The notes under the pieces were generated by a model. It saw only the letters and a program-made list of their open reading frames with translations. It was not told where the DNA came from and did not search any database. Shown piece after piece: positions 19,245-29,204 of a DNA stretch of 64,000 nt; position 1 is the stretch's first letter, and each line of letters starts with the position of its first letter. The stretch comes from Aminobacter aganoensis (GTDB lineage Bacteria; Pseudomonadota; Alphaproteobacteria; Rhizobiales; Rhizobiaceae), in the NCBI RefSeq assembly GCF_014206975.1, contig NZ_JACHOU010000001.1, positions 186,001-250,000 on the forward strand, read 5' to 3'. A program made the position numbers and the translations under genes.

Positions 19245-21353
19245 ATGCGCCCATCACTGCTCGACCCCCTGTTCTCGCCCATCACCTCGCTTGCCGGCAT
19301 CGGGCCCAAGGTTGCCGTGCTGATCGAGAAGGTCGTGCCGGCTGATCTCGGCGACCGTTCCGCCCGCACCGGTGACCTGCTGTTCGTGCTGCCCAACAGC
19401 ATCATCGACCGGCGCAACCGGCCTGGCATCGCGCTCGCCGCCGAAGGCGCCATCGTCACGCTGGAGGTGCGCATCGACCGCCACCACCCTGCGCCGCGCG
19501 GCAATCGCTCGGCGCCCTACCGCGTCTTTGCCCATGACGACACCGGCGAGATCGCTCTCACTTTCTTCCACGCCCATGCCGCTTATCTCGAAAAGGCGAT
19601 GCCCGAGGGCGAGATGGTCATCGTTTCGGGCCGCATGGAGTGGTTCAACGGCCGACCCTCGATGGTCCATCCCGACCACATCGCGCTTGCCAGCGAGGCC
19701 GCCAAGCTGCCGCTGGTCGAGCCGGTCTATCCGCTGACCGCCGGGCTGTCGGCCAAGGTGCTGCGCCGCGCCATCGGCCAGTCGCTGGAGCGGCTGCCTG
19801 CTTTCCCGGAATGGCTGGATGCGGACGTGATGCGCAAGCACAGCTTTCCGTCCTTCGCAGCAGCGCTCCATCGCGTCCACAACCCCGCCGATCCGATCGA
19901 CGCCTCGCCCGAAAACGCCGCCTGGCGCCGGCTCGCCTATGACGAATTCCTCGCTGGGCAGGTGTCGCTGGCGCTTGTCCGCGCCCGGGTGCGCAAGCTG
20001 CATGGCCGGCCGCTCACCGGCGACGGCCGCCTCGTCGAGGCGCTGCGCAAGGCCCTGCCATACGCGCTGACCGGCTCGCAGGAACAGGCGCTTGTCGAGA
20101 TCAACGAGGACCTGGCCAAGCCCGAACGCATGTTGCGCCTGCTCCAGGGCGATGTCGGTTCCGGCAAGACGGTGGTCGCGCTGCTTGCCATGGCCCGCGC
20201 CGTCGAGGCCGGCGGCCAGGCGGCGCTGATGGCGCCGACCGAAATCCTGGCGCGACAGCACCTCGCCACCATCGCTCCGCTGGCGGAGCGCGTCGGCATG
20301 ACAGTTGCCGTGCTCACCGGTCGCGAAAAGGGCCGCGAACGCAGCCACATCCTCGCCGGCCTCGAAAGCGGCGACATCGACATCGTCATCGGCACCCACG
20401 CGCTGTTCCAGGAGACCGTCGTGTTCCGCGACATGGCGCTCGCCGTCATCGACGAGCAGCACCGTTTCGGCGTGCACCAGCGCCTGGCGATGAACGCCAA
20501 GGGCCAGGCGCCCGACATGCTGGTGATGACCGCCACCCCCATCCCGCGCACGTTGGTGCTGACCGCTTTCGGCGACATGGATGTCTCGCGCCTGACCGAA
20601 AAACCTGCCGGGCGCCAGCCGATCAAGACGGTCACTATGCCGCTCGAACGCCTCGACGAACTCGTCGGCCGCATGCGCGACGCCGTCGCCGAGGGCCAGA
20701 AGGTCTACTGGATCTGCCCGCTGGTCGAGGAATCCGAGGAGATCAAGCTGATGTCGGCGGAGGATCGCTTTGCCTCGCTGCAGCCGGTCTTCGGCGACCG
20801 CATCGGCCTCGTCCACGGCCGCATGAAGGGCGCCGAGAAGGACGAGGCGATGCGCGCCTTCAAGGAAGGCGAAACGCGCGTGCTGATCGCCACCACCGTC
20901 ATCGAGGTCGGCGTCGACGTGCCCGACGCCACCATCATCGTCATCGAGCATGCCGAGCGCTTCGGCCTAGCCCAGTTGCACCAGTTGCGCGGTCGCGTCG
21001 GCCGCGGCTCGAAGCCGTCATCCTGCGTGCTGCTCTACAAGGATCCGCTCGGCGAAACCGCCAAGCGCCGCCTGTCGGTCATGCGCGACACCGAGGACGG
21101 CTTCCTCATCGCCGAGGAAGACCTCAAGCTGCGTGGCGAAGGCGAGCTCTTGGGCACCCGCCAGTCGGGCACGCCAGGCTTCCAGGTCGCGCGCATCGAG
21201 GCGCATGCCGATCTTCTCGAAATTGCCCGCGACGACGCCCGGCTGATCCTCGCCCGCGACCCCGAACTGGTGTCGCCTCGCGGCGAGGCGCTTCGGCTGC
21301 TGCTCTATTTGTTCGGGCGCGACGAGGCGGTCGGGCTGCTGAGGGCCGGCTGA
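19245..21353 (+). CDS. recG: ATP-dependent DNA helicase RecG
   Basis: A 702-residue branch-migration helicase for stalled forks and Holliday junctions. The N-terminal wedge/OB domain is followed by Walker A GDVGSGKTVVALLAM, the DEQH Walker B (VIDEQHRFGVHQR), motif III TATPIPRT and helicase-C motifs (HQLRGRVGRG). The ATG at 19245 fits the family N-terminus SPITSLAGIGPKVA. Its last 49 bases overlap the end of the convergent DUF502 gene. Confidence 0.97.
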   Translation: MRPSLLDPLFSPITSLAGIGPKVAVLIEKVVPADLGDRSARTGDLLFVLPNSIIDRRNRPGIALAAEGAIVTLEVRIDRHHPAPRGNRSAPYRVFAHDDTGEIALTFFHAHAAYLEKAMPEGEMVIVSGRMEWFNGRPSMVHPDHIALASEAAKLPLVEPVYPLTAGLSAKVLRRAIGQSLERLPAFPEWLDADVMRKHSFPSFAAALHRVHNPADPIDASPENAAWRRLAYDEFLAGQVSLALVRARVRKLHGRPLTGDGRLVEALRKALPYALTGSQEQALVEINEDLAKPERMLRLLQGDVGSGKTVVALLAMARAVEAGGQAALMAPTEILARQHLATIAPLAERVGMTVAVLTGREKGRERSHILAGLESGDIDIVIGTHALFQETVVFRDMALAVIDEQHRFGVHQRLAMNAKGQAPDMLVMTATPIPRTLVLTAFGDMDVSRLTEKPAGRQPIKTVTMPLERLDELVGRMRDAVAEGQKVYWICPLVEESEEIKLMSAEDRFASLQPVFGDRIGLVHGRMKGAEKDEAMRAFKEGETRVLIATTVIEVGVDVPDATIIVIEHAERFGLAQLHQLRGRVGRGSKPSSCVLLYKDPLGETAKRRLSVMRDTEDGFLIAEEDLKLRGEGELLGTRQSGTPGFQVARIEAHADLLEIARDDARLILARDPELVSPRGEALRLLLYLFGRDEAVGLLRAG

Positions 21354-22060
21354 GGCAACGTCCCGACAGGCGGGTTGCCCATCGGTCCTTCGATCGGCAC
21401 GCCGTTCGCCGTGATCCTGCCCTTCGTCTCCGGCGTCACCAGCCCCGCCGAAACGATCAGCTTGGCACCGTCCTCGATGCTCATGTCGAGCAGCACGACC
21501 TCCGACCGGGGTACGTACATGAGGAACCCCGTCGTCGGGTTCGGCGTACACGGCATGAAGACCGCCATCAGCGGATCGCCTTCCTGGTCCAGCTTCTCGT
21601 TGATCTCGCTGCGCTTTTCGGCGGCGATAAAGACGATCGACCACACGCCCTTGCGCGGATATTCGACCATGCCGACGGTGCGGAACATCTCGTTCTTGTC
21701 GGAAAGTGCGGTCTCGAACAATTGCTTCAGCGCCTTGTAGAGCCCGCGCACCAGCGGCATGCGGTTCAGCAGCCGCTCGCCGAACGTTACGATGGCGCGG
21801 CCGATGAAATTGGCGGTCAGGAATCCGATCAGCGTGATCAGCACCAGGGCGACGATCAGGCCGAAGCCCGGCAACTGGATCGAAAGATAGTTGTCCGGAT
21901 TGTACCGCCCGGGAATGTACGGCTTCACCCAGGAATCGACCCAGCCGACAAACGACCAGACGATGTAGATCGTCAGCACCAGCGGCGCGCAAACGACGAA
22001 GCCGGTGAGGAAGTAGTTCCTCAATCGGGTCATGGCCGAGGTCTTGTGGGCATCCGACAT
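21305..22060 (-). CDS. DUF502 family membrane protein
   Basis: A 251-residue protein with two N-terminal transmembrane helices (about 15-37 and 62-86), a GRAIVTFGERLLNRMPLVRGLY segment and a soluble beta-rich domain with the conserved FMPCTPNPTTGFLMYVPRSEV stretch. This is the DUF502 pattern; the function is unknown. The C-terminus is Pro/Ser-rich. Its stop lies inside the recG coding region on the other strand. Confidence 0.9.
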   Translation of the reverse strand: MSDAHKTSAMTRLRNYFLTGFVVCAPLVLTIYIVWSFVGWVDSWVKPYIPGRYNPDNYLSIQLPGFGLIVALVLITLIGFLTANFIGRAIVTFGERLLNRMPLVRGLYKALKQLFETALSDKNEMFRTVGMVEYPRKGVWSIVFIAAEKRSEINEKLDQEGDPLMAVFMPCTPNPTTGFLMYVPRSEVVLLDMSIEDGAKLIVSAGLVTPETKGRITANGVPIEGPMGNPPVGTLPQPALSSPTASSRPNK

Positions 22061-22160
22061 GGGCAGCTCGATGCATTGTGCGCTGCACTCACCTTAGAGC
22101 ATCAAGCCAGTCTCTCGACAACCGATATAACGGGGCGCTTTGGTTCCGCCGGCACGGCCT

Positions 22161-22739
22161 CTATTTCAACGTCTCGATGACGCAGATGAACCGGCTCGGA
22201 TCGGCTGCAGGTTGCCTGATCAGGCCGCTCGACGTCAGGCGAACGACCCGCTCGCCAACCGTGTCGGCTTCATTGCCGCCAACGGTCCTGACGTAGCGGC
22301 CGTTTCCGTCCGTCCCCTCCTCGACCACTATGGCCGAATGGGATTCGTAGGCCATGTTGCCCGCCGCGAAGTTGAAGTCGAACGTGTTGCCGTTGCGGTT
22401 GTTCTGGATGATGTCGCCGATATGCGGTGCATATGCCGATACCGGATGCCCATGGAACACCCCGGTGCCGCTCTTCATGTTGGCGATGGCCCGATGGACG
22501 AATTCGGAATGCCTCGGCGAGAACTTGAATTCCGACGCCGATGCGCCTGCCCGCTTGACGAAGGACGAGACGAACACGGCCGACCAGGGCGTCCCGACGC
22601 CAGGAAAATGCAGCCCCAGGCTCGTCCAGTACCCCTTGATCCTCGCAGCCATCTTGGACGTTGTCTCGTGGAAGCCGTGGAACTGGTCGAATTCCGCCTC
22701 TGCCAGCGAGGCAAGCCTCCTTTCGAAGGACGTAGCCAT
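22161..22739 (-). CDS. DUF2272 family protein
   Basis: A 192-residue protein with the DUF2272 motifs TPWSAVFVSSFVKRAG, FSPRHSEFVHRAIAN and PHIGDIIQNN, followed by ESHSAIVVEE. The fold is probably related to NlpC/P60 or CHAP hydrolases, but the usual nucleophile Cys position is Ser here. No signal peptide is visible from the ATG at 22739, which follows a G-rich site. Function not known. Confidence 0.8.
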   Translation of the reverse strand: MATSFERRLASLAEAEFDQFHGFHETTSKMAARIKGYWTSLGLHFPGVGTPWSAVFVSSFVKRAGASASEFKFSPRHSEFVHRAIANMKSGTGVFHGHPVSAYAPHIGDIIQNNRNGNTFDFNFAAGNMAYESHSAIVVEEGTDGNGRYVRTVGGNEADTVGERVVRLTSSGLIRQPAADPSRFICVIETLK

Positions 22740-22835
22740 GCGTACCCCCAAAAACGATCCTGGGGGAACTATACTCCAAGCCAACCGATATGCAACCGTG
22801 AGATGTACCAAATAAATCTCACAACCAATGGGAGA

Positions 22836-24659
22836 TTACTCCACCGTCACCGACTTGGCCAGGTTGCGCGGTTGGTCGACATCTGTGCCCATGAACACGG
22901 CGGTGAAATAGGCCAGCATCTGGATCGGCAGCGCATAGATGATCGGCGCGATGAACTCCGGCACGTCGGGCAGGACGATGGTTTCCAGCGTGTTCACCGT
23001 CGCCTGCGCCGCGCCCTTCTTGTCGGTGATCAGGATGATCTTGCCGCCGCGCGCCGCCACTTCCTGCATGTTCGACACAGTCTTTTCGAAGATGCGGTCA
23101 TGCGGGGCGATCACGATGACCGGCATGTTCTCGTCGATCAGCGCGATCGGGCCGTGCTTGAGCTCGCCTGCGGCATACCCTTCGGCATGGATGTAGGAGA
23201 TTTCCTTGAGCTTCAGCGCACCTTCCATGGCGAGCGGGAAGTTGGTGTCGCGGCCGAGATAGAGCACGTGCTTGTACGACGACAGCTCGCGCGCCACCTT
23301 CTCGATCTGCTTGTCGAGCTTGAGAACCTGGGCGGCATAGCGCGGCGTCTCCGAAAGACTGCGCACCAGCGCCTTTTCTTCATCCGCGGTGATCGTGCCG
23401 CGCTGCGAGGCGGCGCGTATGGTCAGAGCCGCCAGCACCGACAGCTGGCAGGTAAAGGCCTTGGTCGAAGCGACGCCGATCTCCGGCCCGGCAAGTGTCG
23501 GCATCGTCACGTCGGATTCGCGCGCGATCGTCGATTCGCGGACATTGACGATGGCGCCGATCGGCACCCCCGCCTTGCGGCAGTAGCGCAGCGAGGCCAG
23601 CGTGTCGGCGGTCTCGCCCGACTGCGACACGAAGAACGCGGCACTCTTCTTCGAGATCGGCATCTCGCGATAGCGGAACTCCGAGGCGACATCGATGTCG
23701 ACCGGCAGCCGCGCATGGCGCTCGAACCAGTATTTGCCGACCAGACCCGCCAGATAGGCGGTGCCGCAGGCCGAAACAGCAATGCGGTCGATGTCGGCAA
23801 AGCTGAACGGCAGGTCGAGCGGCTTCGAGGTGCCCTGGGTGAAGTCGAGATAATGCGCCAGCGTGTGCGAGATCACCTCCGGCTGCTCATGGATTTCCTT
23901 CTCCATGAAGTGCCTGTGGTTGCCCTTGTCGACGAGATAGCTGGTGCCGACCGACTGCCGCCGCTGGCGCTCCACCGGAGTGCCGTCCATGTCGTAGATC
24001 TGGAACGCGCTGCGGCGTACCACGGCCCAGTCGCCGTCCTCGAGATAGGTCACCGAATTGGTGAAGGGCGCCAGCGCGATCGCGTCCGAGCCCAGGAACA
24101 TCTCGCCCTCGCCATGGCCGACGGCCAGCGGCGGGCCATTGCGGGCACCGACGATCAGGTCTTCGTCGCCCTGGAACATGATGGCCAGCGCAAAGGCGCC
24201 GTGCAGGCGCTTGAGCGAGGCGTGGGCCGCCTCCACGGGTGCCACGCCGCGCGCCAGTTCGCGCGCGATCAGATGCGCCACCACCTCGGTGTCGGTCTGC
24301 GAGGTGAATGCGTAGCCGTCGGCCGTAAGCTCCTGGCGCAGCTCGGCAAAGTTTTCGATGATGCCGTTGTGCACGATCGCCACGCCGTTCGAGAAATGCG
24401 GGTGCGCATTGGTCTCGTTGGGCACGCCATGAGTGGCCCAGCGGGTGTGGCCGATGCCGATATTGCCGTCCAGCGGTTCGGCCTTCAGCCGGCGCTCGAG
24501 ATTGACCAGCTTGCCCTCGGCGCGGCGGCGCGCCAGTTCGCCATTCTCGATGGTGGCAACACCGGCCGAGTCATAGCCGCGATATTCGAGGCGCTTCAGC
24601 GCATCGACGATCAGCGGCGCAACCGGCGTCTGGCCGACGATACCAACGATTCCGCACAT
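22836..24659 (-). CDS. glmS: Glutamine--fructose-6-phosphate aminotransferase GlmS
   Basis: A 607-residue isomerizing aminotransferase that makes glucosamine-6-phosphate for peptidoglycan and LPS. The mature N-terminal nucleophile Cys2 (MCGIVGIVG) starts the glutaminase domain. Two SIS domains follow, with SACGTAYLAG, SQSGETADTL and the C-terminal PRNLAKSVTVE end. It lies 145 bases downstream of glmU on the same strand. No glmS ribozyme-like structure is recognised upstream. Confidence 0.97.
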   Translation of the reverse strand: MCGIVGIVGQTPVAPLIVDALKRLEYRGYDSAGVATIENGELARRRAEGKLVNLERRLKAEPLDGNIGIGHTRWATHGVPNETNAHPHFSNGVAIVHNGIIENFAELRQELTADGYAFTSQTDTEVVAHLIARELARGVAPVEAAHASLKRLHGAFALAIMFQGDEDLIVGARNGPPLAVGHGEGEMFLGSDAIALAPFTNSVTYLEDGDWAVVRRSAFQIYDMDGTPVERQRRQSVGTSYLVDKGNHRHFMEKEIHEQPEVISHTLAHYLDFTQGTSKPLDLPFSFADIDRIAVSACGTAYLAGLVGKYWFERHARLPVDIDVASEFRYREMPISKKSAAFFVSQSGETADTLASLRYCRKAGVPIGAIVNVRESTIARESDVTMPTLAGPEIGVASTKAFTCQLSVLAALTIRAASQRGTITADEEKALVRSLSETPRYAAQVLKLDKQIEKVARELSSYKHVLYLGRDTNFPLAMEGALKLKEISYIHAEGYAAGELKHGPIALIDENMPVIVIAPHDRIFEKTVSNMQEVAARGGKIILITDKKGAAQATVNTLETIVLPDVPEFIAPIIYALPIQMLAYFTAVFMGTDVDQPRNLAKSVTVE

Positions 24660-24804
24660 GATCTTGCCCCGTCCAATCCCTCAAAACCCTGTCGGCCTTT
24701 TAGGCAGCACGACAGCCAAGCGGAAGTCACATTCCGTGTCGCAACGTATCAGCCATTCGGCCCTTCAGGACATGCCATCGTCGCACGGCAGAATTGAAAT
24801 GCGG

Positions 24805-26172
24805 TTACTTCGCGCCCGCCTTCTTCGCCGCCGCCGCCGAAGCAAACCGCTCGCGCAATTCCTTGCCCTTGCCCGGCAGCGTCTTCTGGCGTGCGCGGCC
24901 GAAGGCCAGCGCATCTGCGGGGATTTCCTCGGTAATCACGCTGCCCGAGGCGACATAGGCGCCGTCACCGATGACGATCGGGGCGACCAGCGACGAGTTC
25001 GAGCCGATGAAGGCACCGGCGCCGATGTCGGTGAAGAACTTGGAATAGCCGTCATAGTTGCAGGTGATCGTACCCGCGCCGATATTGGCGCCCGCGCCGA
25101 CCCGCGCATCGCCGATATAGGTCAGGTGGTTGACCTTGGCGCCCTTCTCCACCGTCGCCTTCTTGACCTCGCAGAAATTGCCGACCTTGGCCTTTTCATG
25201 CAGGTCGGCGCCCGGCCGCAGCCGTGCGAACGGCCCGACCTCGGCGCGCGGGCCGACATTGGTGCCCTCAAGGTGGCTGAAGGCGTGGATGGTGGCCCCG
25301 TCGGCGATCTTCACGCCCGGTCCGAACCAGACGTTCGGCTCGACCAGCACATCCGCGCCGATCTCGGTATCATGCGAAAAATGGACGGTTTCGGGTGCAA
25401 TCAGCGTCGCCCCCTCCAGCATCGCCTGCCGGCGCTGCCGCTTCTGCCAGATCGCCTCGGCCTCGGCCAGTTCGGCGCGGTTGTTGATGCCGAGCACGCT
25501 CTCAAAGCTTGCTTCGGTGGCAATGACGGCCAGCCCTGCCCGGTCGGCAATCTCGACGATGTCGGTGAGGTAGTACTCGCCCTTGGCGTTGGCATTGCCC
25601 ACCTTGTCGAGCAGGTCGAGCGCGTGCTTGCCGGCAACCGCCATCAGGCCCGCATTGCAGAAGCCGATCTTGCGCTCCTCGTCTGTGCAGTCCTTGTCCT
25701 CGCGGATGGCGACCAGCCTGCCGTCCTTCTCGATCAGGCGGCCATAGCCTGCCGCGTTCGGCGGCCGGAAACCGATGACCACGACCGCGGCCCCGTCGGC
25801 AAGCTTCTGCCGCGCCAGCGCAAGCGATTCGGCTTCGACCAGCGGCGTGTCGCCGAACATCACCAGCAAATCGTCATGGCCGCTCGCGATCGCCTGCCGC
25901 GCCGCCAGCACAGCATGCGCGGTGCCCAGGCGTTCGGTCTGGACGAAAACCTTGGCGCCGGGCGCAAACCGTTCCGCCGCCGCCTTCACCTGATCGCCGC
26001 CATGGCCGACAACCAGCGCCACGCCGTCAGCGCCGGCGGCCTCGGCGGTGCGCGCCACATGCGCCACCATCGCCAGGCCGGCGATCTGGTGCAGCACCTT
26101 GGGCATGGTGCTCTTCATCCGGGTACCCTCGCCGGCGGCAAGGATGATCGACAGGCAGGTTCTCGAGGTCAT
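24805..26172 (-). CDS. glmU: Bifunctional GlmU (UDP-GlcNAc pyrophosphorylase / GlcN-1-P acetyltransferase)
   Basis: A 455-residue cytoplasmic enzyme that performs the last two steps to UDP-N-acetylglucosamine. The N-terminal pyrophosphorylase has [18 protein letters not shown] (residues 11-28). The C-terminal left-handed beta-helix carries the acetyltransferase hexapeptide repeats and [20 protein letters not shown]. It lies upstream of glmS, so the amino-sugar pathway genes are neighbours. Confidence 0.97.
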   Translation of the reverse strand: MTSRTCLSIILAAGEGTRMKSTMPKVLHQIAGLAMVAHVARTAEAAGADGVALVVGHGGDQVKAAAERFAPGAKVFVQTERLGTAHAVLAARQAIASGHDDLLVMFGDTPLVEAESLALARQKLADGAAVVVIGFRPPNAAGYGRLIEKDGRLVAIREDKDCTDEERKIGFCNAGLMAVAGKHALDLLDKVGNANAKGEYYLTDIVEIADRAGLAVIATEASFESVLGINNRAELAEAEAIWQKRQRRQAMLEGATLIAPETVHFSHDTEIGADVLVEPNVWFGPGVKIADGATIHAFSHLEGTNVGPRAEVGPFARLRPGADLHEKAKVGNFCEVKKATVEKGAKVNHLTYIGDARVGAGANIGAGTITCNYDGYSKFFTDIGAGAFIGSNSSLVAPIVIGDGAYVASGSVITEEIPADALAFGRARQKTLPGKGKELRERFASAAAAKKAGAK

Positions 26173-26271
26173 GGCGTCGTCCGGATTGGAAGAAGGCGGC
26201 TGGAATCGGCCACCTTTCTAGCATTGCTGGCAATCGCCTCCAATGCACACCGATTTCGACGTTTTGAAGGA

Positions 26272-27018
26272 TCAGCCGAGTTGGCCGAGCACCGGAAAGC
26301 GTTCCAGCAGCCAGTAGGATGCCGTCTGGATGCCGCCGGTCAAAAACAGCACGCCGGCCACGACCAGCAAACCGCCGATCACCTTCTCGACCTTGCCGAG
26401 ATGGACGCGGAACTTGGAAAGGAAGCGCATGAAGGCGCCGGAGAACATCGCTGCGATCAGAAACGGAATGCCGAGCCCGAGCGAATAGACGGCGAGCAGC
26501 AATGCGCCCTCGCCCACTGTCTCGCGGCCGCCGGCCAGGGTCAGGATCGGCCCCAGCACCGGCCCGATGCAGGGCGTCCAGCCAAAGGCGAAGGCGAGGC
26601 CCATGAGATAGGCGGCCAGATGGCTTGCCGGCTTGCCCTGCGACTGGAAGCGCGCCTCGCGCGACAGCATGGGAATGCGCAGCAAGCCGAGGAAGTTGAG
26701 GCCCATCAGGATGATCAGCACGCCGGCGGCCATGGCCAGCGGCTCCTGCCAGGTGCGCAGCAGCTGGCCGATGGTCGAGGCACCCGCGCCGAGCGCCACG
26801 AACACTGTGGTGAAGCCGAGCACGAAGGAACCTGAAGCCGCCATCAAGGCGCCGCGCGCCCTCGAAACCGTGGCGACGCCGCCGTCGGCCTTGAAATCGT
26901 CGACCGAAACGCCGGCCATGTAGCAGAGGTAGGGCGGCACCAGCGGCAGGACGCAGGGCGACAGGAACGACAGGGCGCCTGCCCCCAATGCGCTGAGATA
27001 ACCGATGTCCAGTACCAT
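26272..27018 (-). CDS. Cytochrome c biogenesis protein, CcdA/DsbD transmembrane family
   Basis: A 248-residue membrane protein with six predicted helices that carries electrons across the inner membrane for periplasmic thiol reduction and cytochrome c maturation. Two conserved redox Cys are visible in SFLSPCVLPLVPPYLC and AFGWTPCIGPVLGP. The ATG at 27018 begins the first helix region (MVLDIGYLSALGAGALS). The small secreted protein upstream is on the same strand. Confidence 0.92.
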   Translation of the reverse strand: MVLDIGYLSALGAGALSFLSPCVLPLVPPYLCYMAGVSVDDFKADGGVATVSRARGALMAASGSFVLGFTTVFVALGAGASTIGQLLRTWQEPLAMAAGVLIILMGLNFLGLLRIPMLSREARFQSQGKPASHLAAYLMGLAFAFGWTPCIGPVLGPILTLAGGRETVGEGALLLAVYSLGLGIPFLIAAMFSGAFMRFLSKFRVHLGKVEKVIGGLLVVAGVLFLTGGIQTASYWLLERFPVLGQLG

Positions 27019-27136
27019 GCCATGCTGCTCCGCGGATCTTCCGGCGCCGCATATAGCGGGCCCATGTGCTCCGCACCAATCACCATTCCGTGGCTGCGCC
27101 GGGGCGTGCCGAAGCCGCCCCGGCGCCGACCGTCGA

Positions 27137-27475
27137 TTACTCGTGGATGGTGTATTCGCCGAGTTCGCAGAGATTCTGCTTGTCTTCGGTGGTGTCGAGA
27201 TCCGAGCTTTCCTCGAACTCGAAGCGCATGTCATATTCGCAGGTGCGGCGGCCGTCGGCGATGGTGATCTGCATCGACTCGCCGGGCGCCAGCGTGTCAC
27301 GGCCGAAAATGTCGTCTTCCCACTGGTCGACGCCCACCGGCGAGGCATAGAAATTCGTCAGGACCGACGACGTGCCATTCTTGAGCGTGAAAACGAGGTC
27401 CTCCGCCTGTGCCGCGGCAGGAAGGGCCGACACTGCCAGGACTGACGCAAAGACGAGTTTCAAAACGGTATGCAT
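27137..27475 (-). CDS. Small secreted protein of unknown function
   Basis: A 112-residue protein with a signal peptide (MHTVLKLVFASVLAVSALP..., cleavage near AQAE). The mature part is acidic, with two Cys residues (RRTCEYDM and KQNLCELGEY) that could form a disulfide, and the conserved-looking segment LTNFYASPVGVDQWEDDIFG. I do not recognise a named family. The start at 27475 gives the signal peptide directly. It may be co-transcribed with the CcdA-type gene 118 bases downstream. Confidence 0.72.
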   Translation of the reverse strand: MHTVLKLVFASVLAVSALPAAAQAEDLVFTLKNGTSSVLTNFYASPVGVDQWEDDIFGRDTLAPGESMQITIADGRRTCEYDMRFEFEESSDLDTTEDKQNLCELGEYTIHE

Positions 27476-27641
27476 TATGTATTTCCATATAGATGCGTGC
27501 CCGGTATTGGGCGCCACGGTCTAGCAGCGGCATATGCCGCCAGCAACATCATCGCCGGGTAATATTCCCCCGCCGGGCCGACCGCCGGCGCCTGTCCCGG
27601 GCGGCACATTTGACAGGCTGTTTGCAGCGCTGTTTTTCCGG

Positions 27642-27670
27642 TTGACCCGCCCCGGCACTCTCCCTATGTT
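27642..27670 (+). promoter_or_regulatory. Probable promoter of tRNA-Lys
   Basis: A TTGACC -35 at 27642-27647 and a TATGTT -10 at 27665-27670 are separated by 17 bases. They lie about 36 bases before the tRNA and would start transcription near 27677. Confidence 0.5.
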
Positions 27671-27705
27671 CCGCCGCAATTTCCGGGTCGCCACGCGGCC
27701 TTCGG

Positions 27706-27781
27706 GAGCGCGTAGCTCAGCCGGTAGAGCAACTGACTTTTAATCAGTAGGTCCAGGGTTCGAATCCCTGCGCGCTCACCA
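27706..27781 (+). tRNA. tRNA-Lys (anticodon TTT)
   Basis: A complete cloverleaf is visible. The 7-bp acceptor stem is GAGCGCG/CGCGCTC, the D arm GCTCAGCCGGTAGAGC and the anticodon arm ACTGA-CTTTTAA-TCAGT with TTT at 27739-27741. The T arm is CAGGGTTCGAATCCCTG, and ACCA is encoded at the 3' end. No integrase or repeat of the 3' end is seen downstream. Confidence 0.98.
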
Positions 27782-27883
27782 ACTTCCGACCCAGACATAT
27801 TGGTGTTTCGCACGTAGCCACGCTGGCCGTCGCCGCGCCCTTACGATCGACGGAGGCCATCCCTCCCCACCTCAACGCGTCAA

Positions 27884-28594
27884 TCATTCGGCCACCGCAA
27901 GGCTGCTGATCTCCACCACCAGCTTGCGCCGAAGCGCGTCGGCGTAGTCGCCGACGGAAGCGGGGCTGACCACGAAGGCGCCGGGCCCGCCGATGACATT
28001 CTTCGCAAAATAGTCGGTGAGGTCCTCGGCCACGCCACGCGTATGGGCGGGCATGGCGATGGCATTGATGGTGTAGCCGTTCCGGAGCGCCCGCAATCGG
28101 CTGAAAGCGACCGGTAGGCCATCGTTGTTGGTGCCGTTGGCGGAAATGTCGATGACCTTCCTCTCGGCATGCCCGGGATAGCGCTCGAAAAGAATGCCGC
28201 TTAGGTCGATGGCGAATGAAATCGAGGTGCTGCAGTTCCTGATGCAGCCGCGGCCGCTGTCACCGTCGCGACGGATGATCGTGGCCGCAGCCTGAGCGTC
28301 GCCGTGGCTGCAGATCGCCGTCCACGGCAGGACGGTGCGGACGTGGCCCGGCCCGGCCCATTCGAAATAGGTAATGGCGATGCATCCCAGGGAACCACCT
28401 CTTGCAATGGCCGCGATCACCTCCGGCGCGACGAGCGCCTCTGCGTGGCCCTGGCGTTGCATGTCCGCCGTCGCGGCATCGATCGATGCCGACACATCGA
28501 CGGCGAAGACGATGGCCGTATCGACATTGGTGGCATGGGCAGGACACGCCGAGGCGGCGAGAACCGCAGTCAGTCTGGCAAGCAATGCGCCCAC
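27884..28594 (-). CDS. DUF1194 family secreted protein (VWA-like)
   Basis: A 236-residue protein with a signal sequence ending near PAHA and a von Willebrand A-like core: AIVFAVDVSASIDAATADMQ holds the DxSxS metal-site motif. IDISANGTNNDGLPV and a C-terminal AKNVIGGPGAFVV follow, as in DUF1194. GTG at 28594 is preferred because AGGAG lies 8 bases upstream; GTG at 28603 is the other option. It is exported and its function is unknown. Confidence 0.85.
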   Translation of the reverse strand: MGALLARLTAVLAASACPAHATNVDTAIVFAVDVSASIDAATADMQRQGHAEALVAPEVIAAIARGGSLGCIAITYFEWAGPGHVRTVLPWTAICSHGDAQAAATIIRRDGDSGRGCIRNCSTSISFAIDLSGILFERYPGHAERKVIDISANGTNNDGLPVAFSRLRALRNGYTINAIAMPAHTRGVAEDLTDYFAKNVIGGPGAFVVSPASVGDYADALRRKLVVEISSLAVAE

Positions 28595-28675
28595 AAGCTC
28601 CACTCCTACGCATGGAATGGCCCCTCGGACCGGCCTGGCCCGAGAGGCGATCCTGGTTGATGTGTCGGTTGCGCG

Positions 28676-29140
28676 TCAGCTTCCAGATTTCTTTTTCAGT
28701 TCGGTAACGGTCCTCGAGACCTTGTCCCCGGAACTCATTTTCTTGAGCTCGGTGTCATAATATCCGTATTTCTTGTCTTTTTCGCCGCTCCAGAATGTCA
28801 TGTATTTCTTGCCGACCCGATACCAGGCCCAGCAATCCCCACCAGTATTGGAGGTTCCGTCCTTGACCGATGTCCGCCTGAGCTTGCCGCATACCTCGTT
28901 GCCGTTGACGGTCCATTTGCCCTCTCCAAACCAGCTCTTGTCCTTGCCATGCATGAGAAAGGTGCTGTCCGGAGCGAAATAGGCACGGGCCCTGCTCCAA
29001 TTGGCCGACTTGCCCGAATAGAGTTGGCGCACCTCCGAAGCGGTCAGCGGGACCGCGTCCTTGGGCAGTTCCTCCGCCCAGCCGACGAGAGGCATCAGCG
29101 CAACCACGAAGGCAGACAGTCCGATGATGGTCCTGCTCAT
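28676..29140 (-). CDS. DUF995 family secreted protein
   Basis: A 154-residue protein with a signal peptide (MSRTIIGLSAFVVALMP...WAEE). The mature protein carries LTASEVRQLYSGKSANWSRA and CWAWYRVGKKYMTFW, typical of DUF995 proteins, which occur mainly in rhizobia and have no known role. A strong AGGAGG lies 6 bases before the ATG at 29140. It is on the same strand as, and between, the LuxR-type and DUF1194 genes. Confidence 0.85.
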   Translation of the reverse strand: MSRTIIGLSAFVVALMPLVGWAEELPKDAVPLTASEVRQLYSGKSANWSRARAYFAPDSTFLMHGKDKSWFGEGKWTVNGNEVCGKLRRTSVKDGTSNTGGDCWAWYRVGKKYMTFWSGEKDKKYGYYDTELKKMSSGDKVSRTVTELKKKSGS

Positions 29141-29204
29141 GGCAACCTCCTGTGAAGGCCCCAAGGATCGACCACCGCAGCGGCATCTGAAACACCCGAA
29201 TGGG

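Noticed and set aside
22816-22838. Hairpin AATCTC/GAGATT at the end of glmS as a terminator
   Set aside because: Only six pairs, a long loop and no T-run; it also enters the glmS coding end.
22140-24797. Very long open frame (885 codons) antisense to glmS
   Set aside because: It mirrors the glmS codons in a high-GC genome, has low-complexity His/Arg/Gln/Asp-rich composition and no family features.
27706-27883. tRNA-Lys as an integration site
   Set aside because: No integrase and no repeat of the tRNA 3' end are visible nearby; the flanking genes look like ordinary chromosomal secreted-protein genes.
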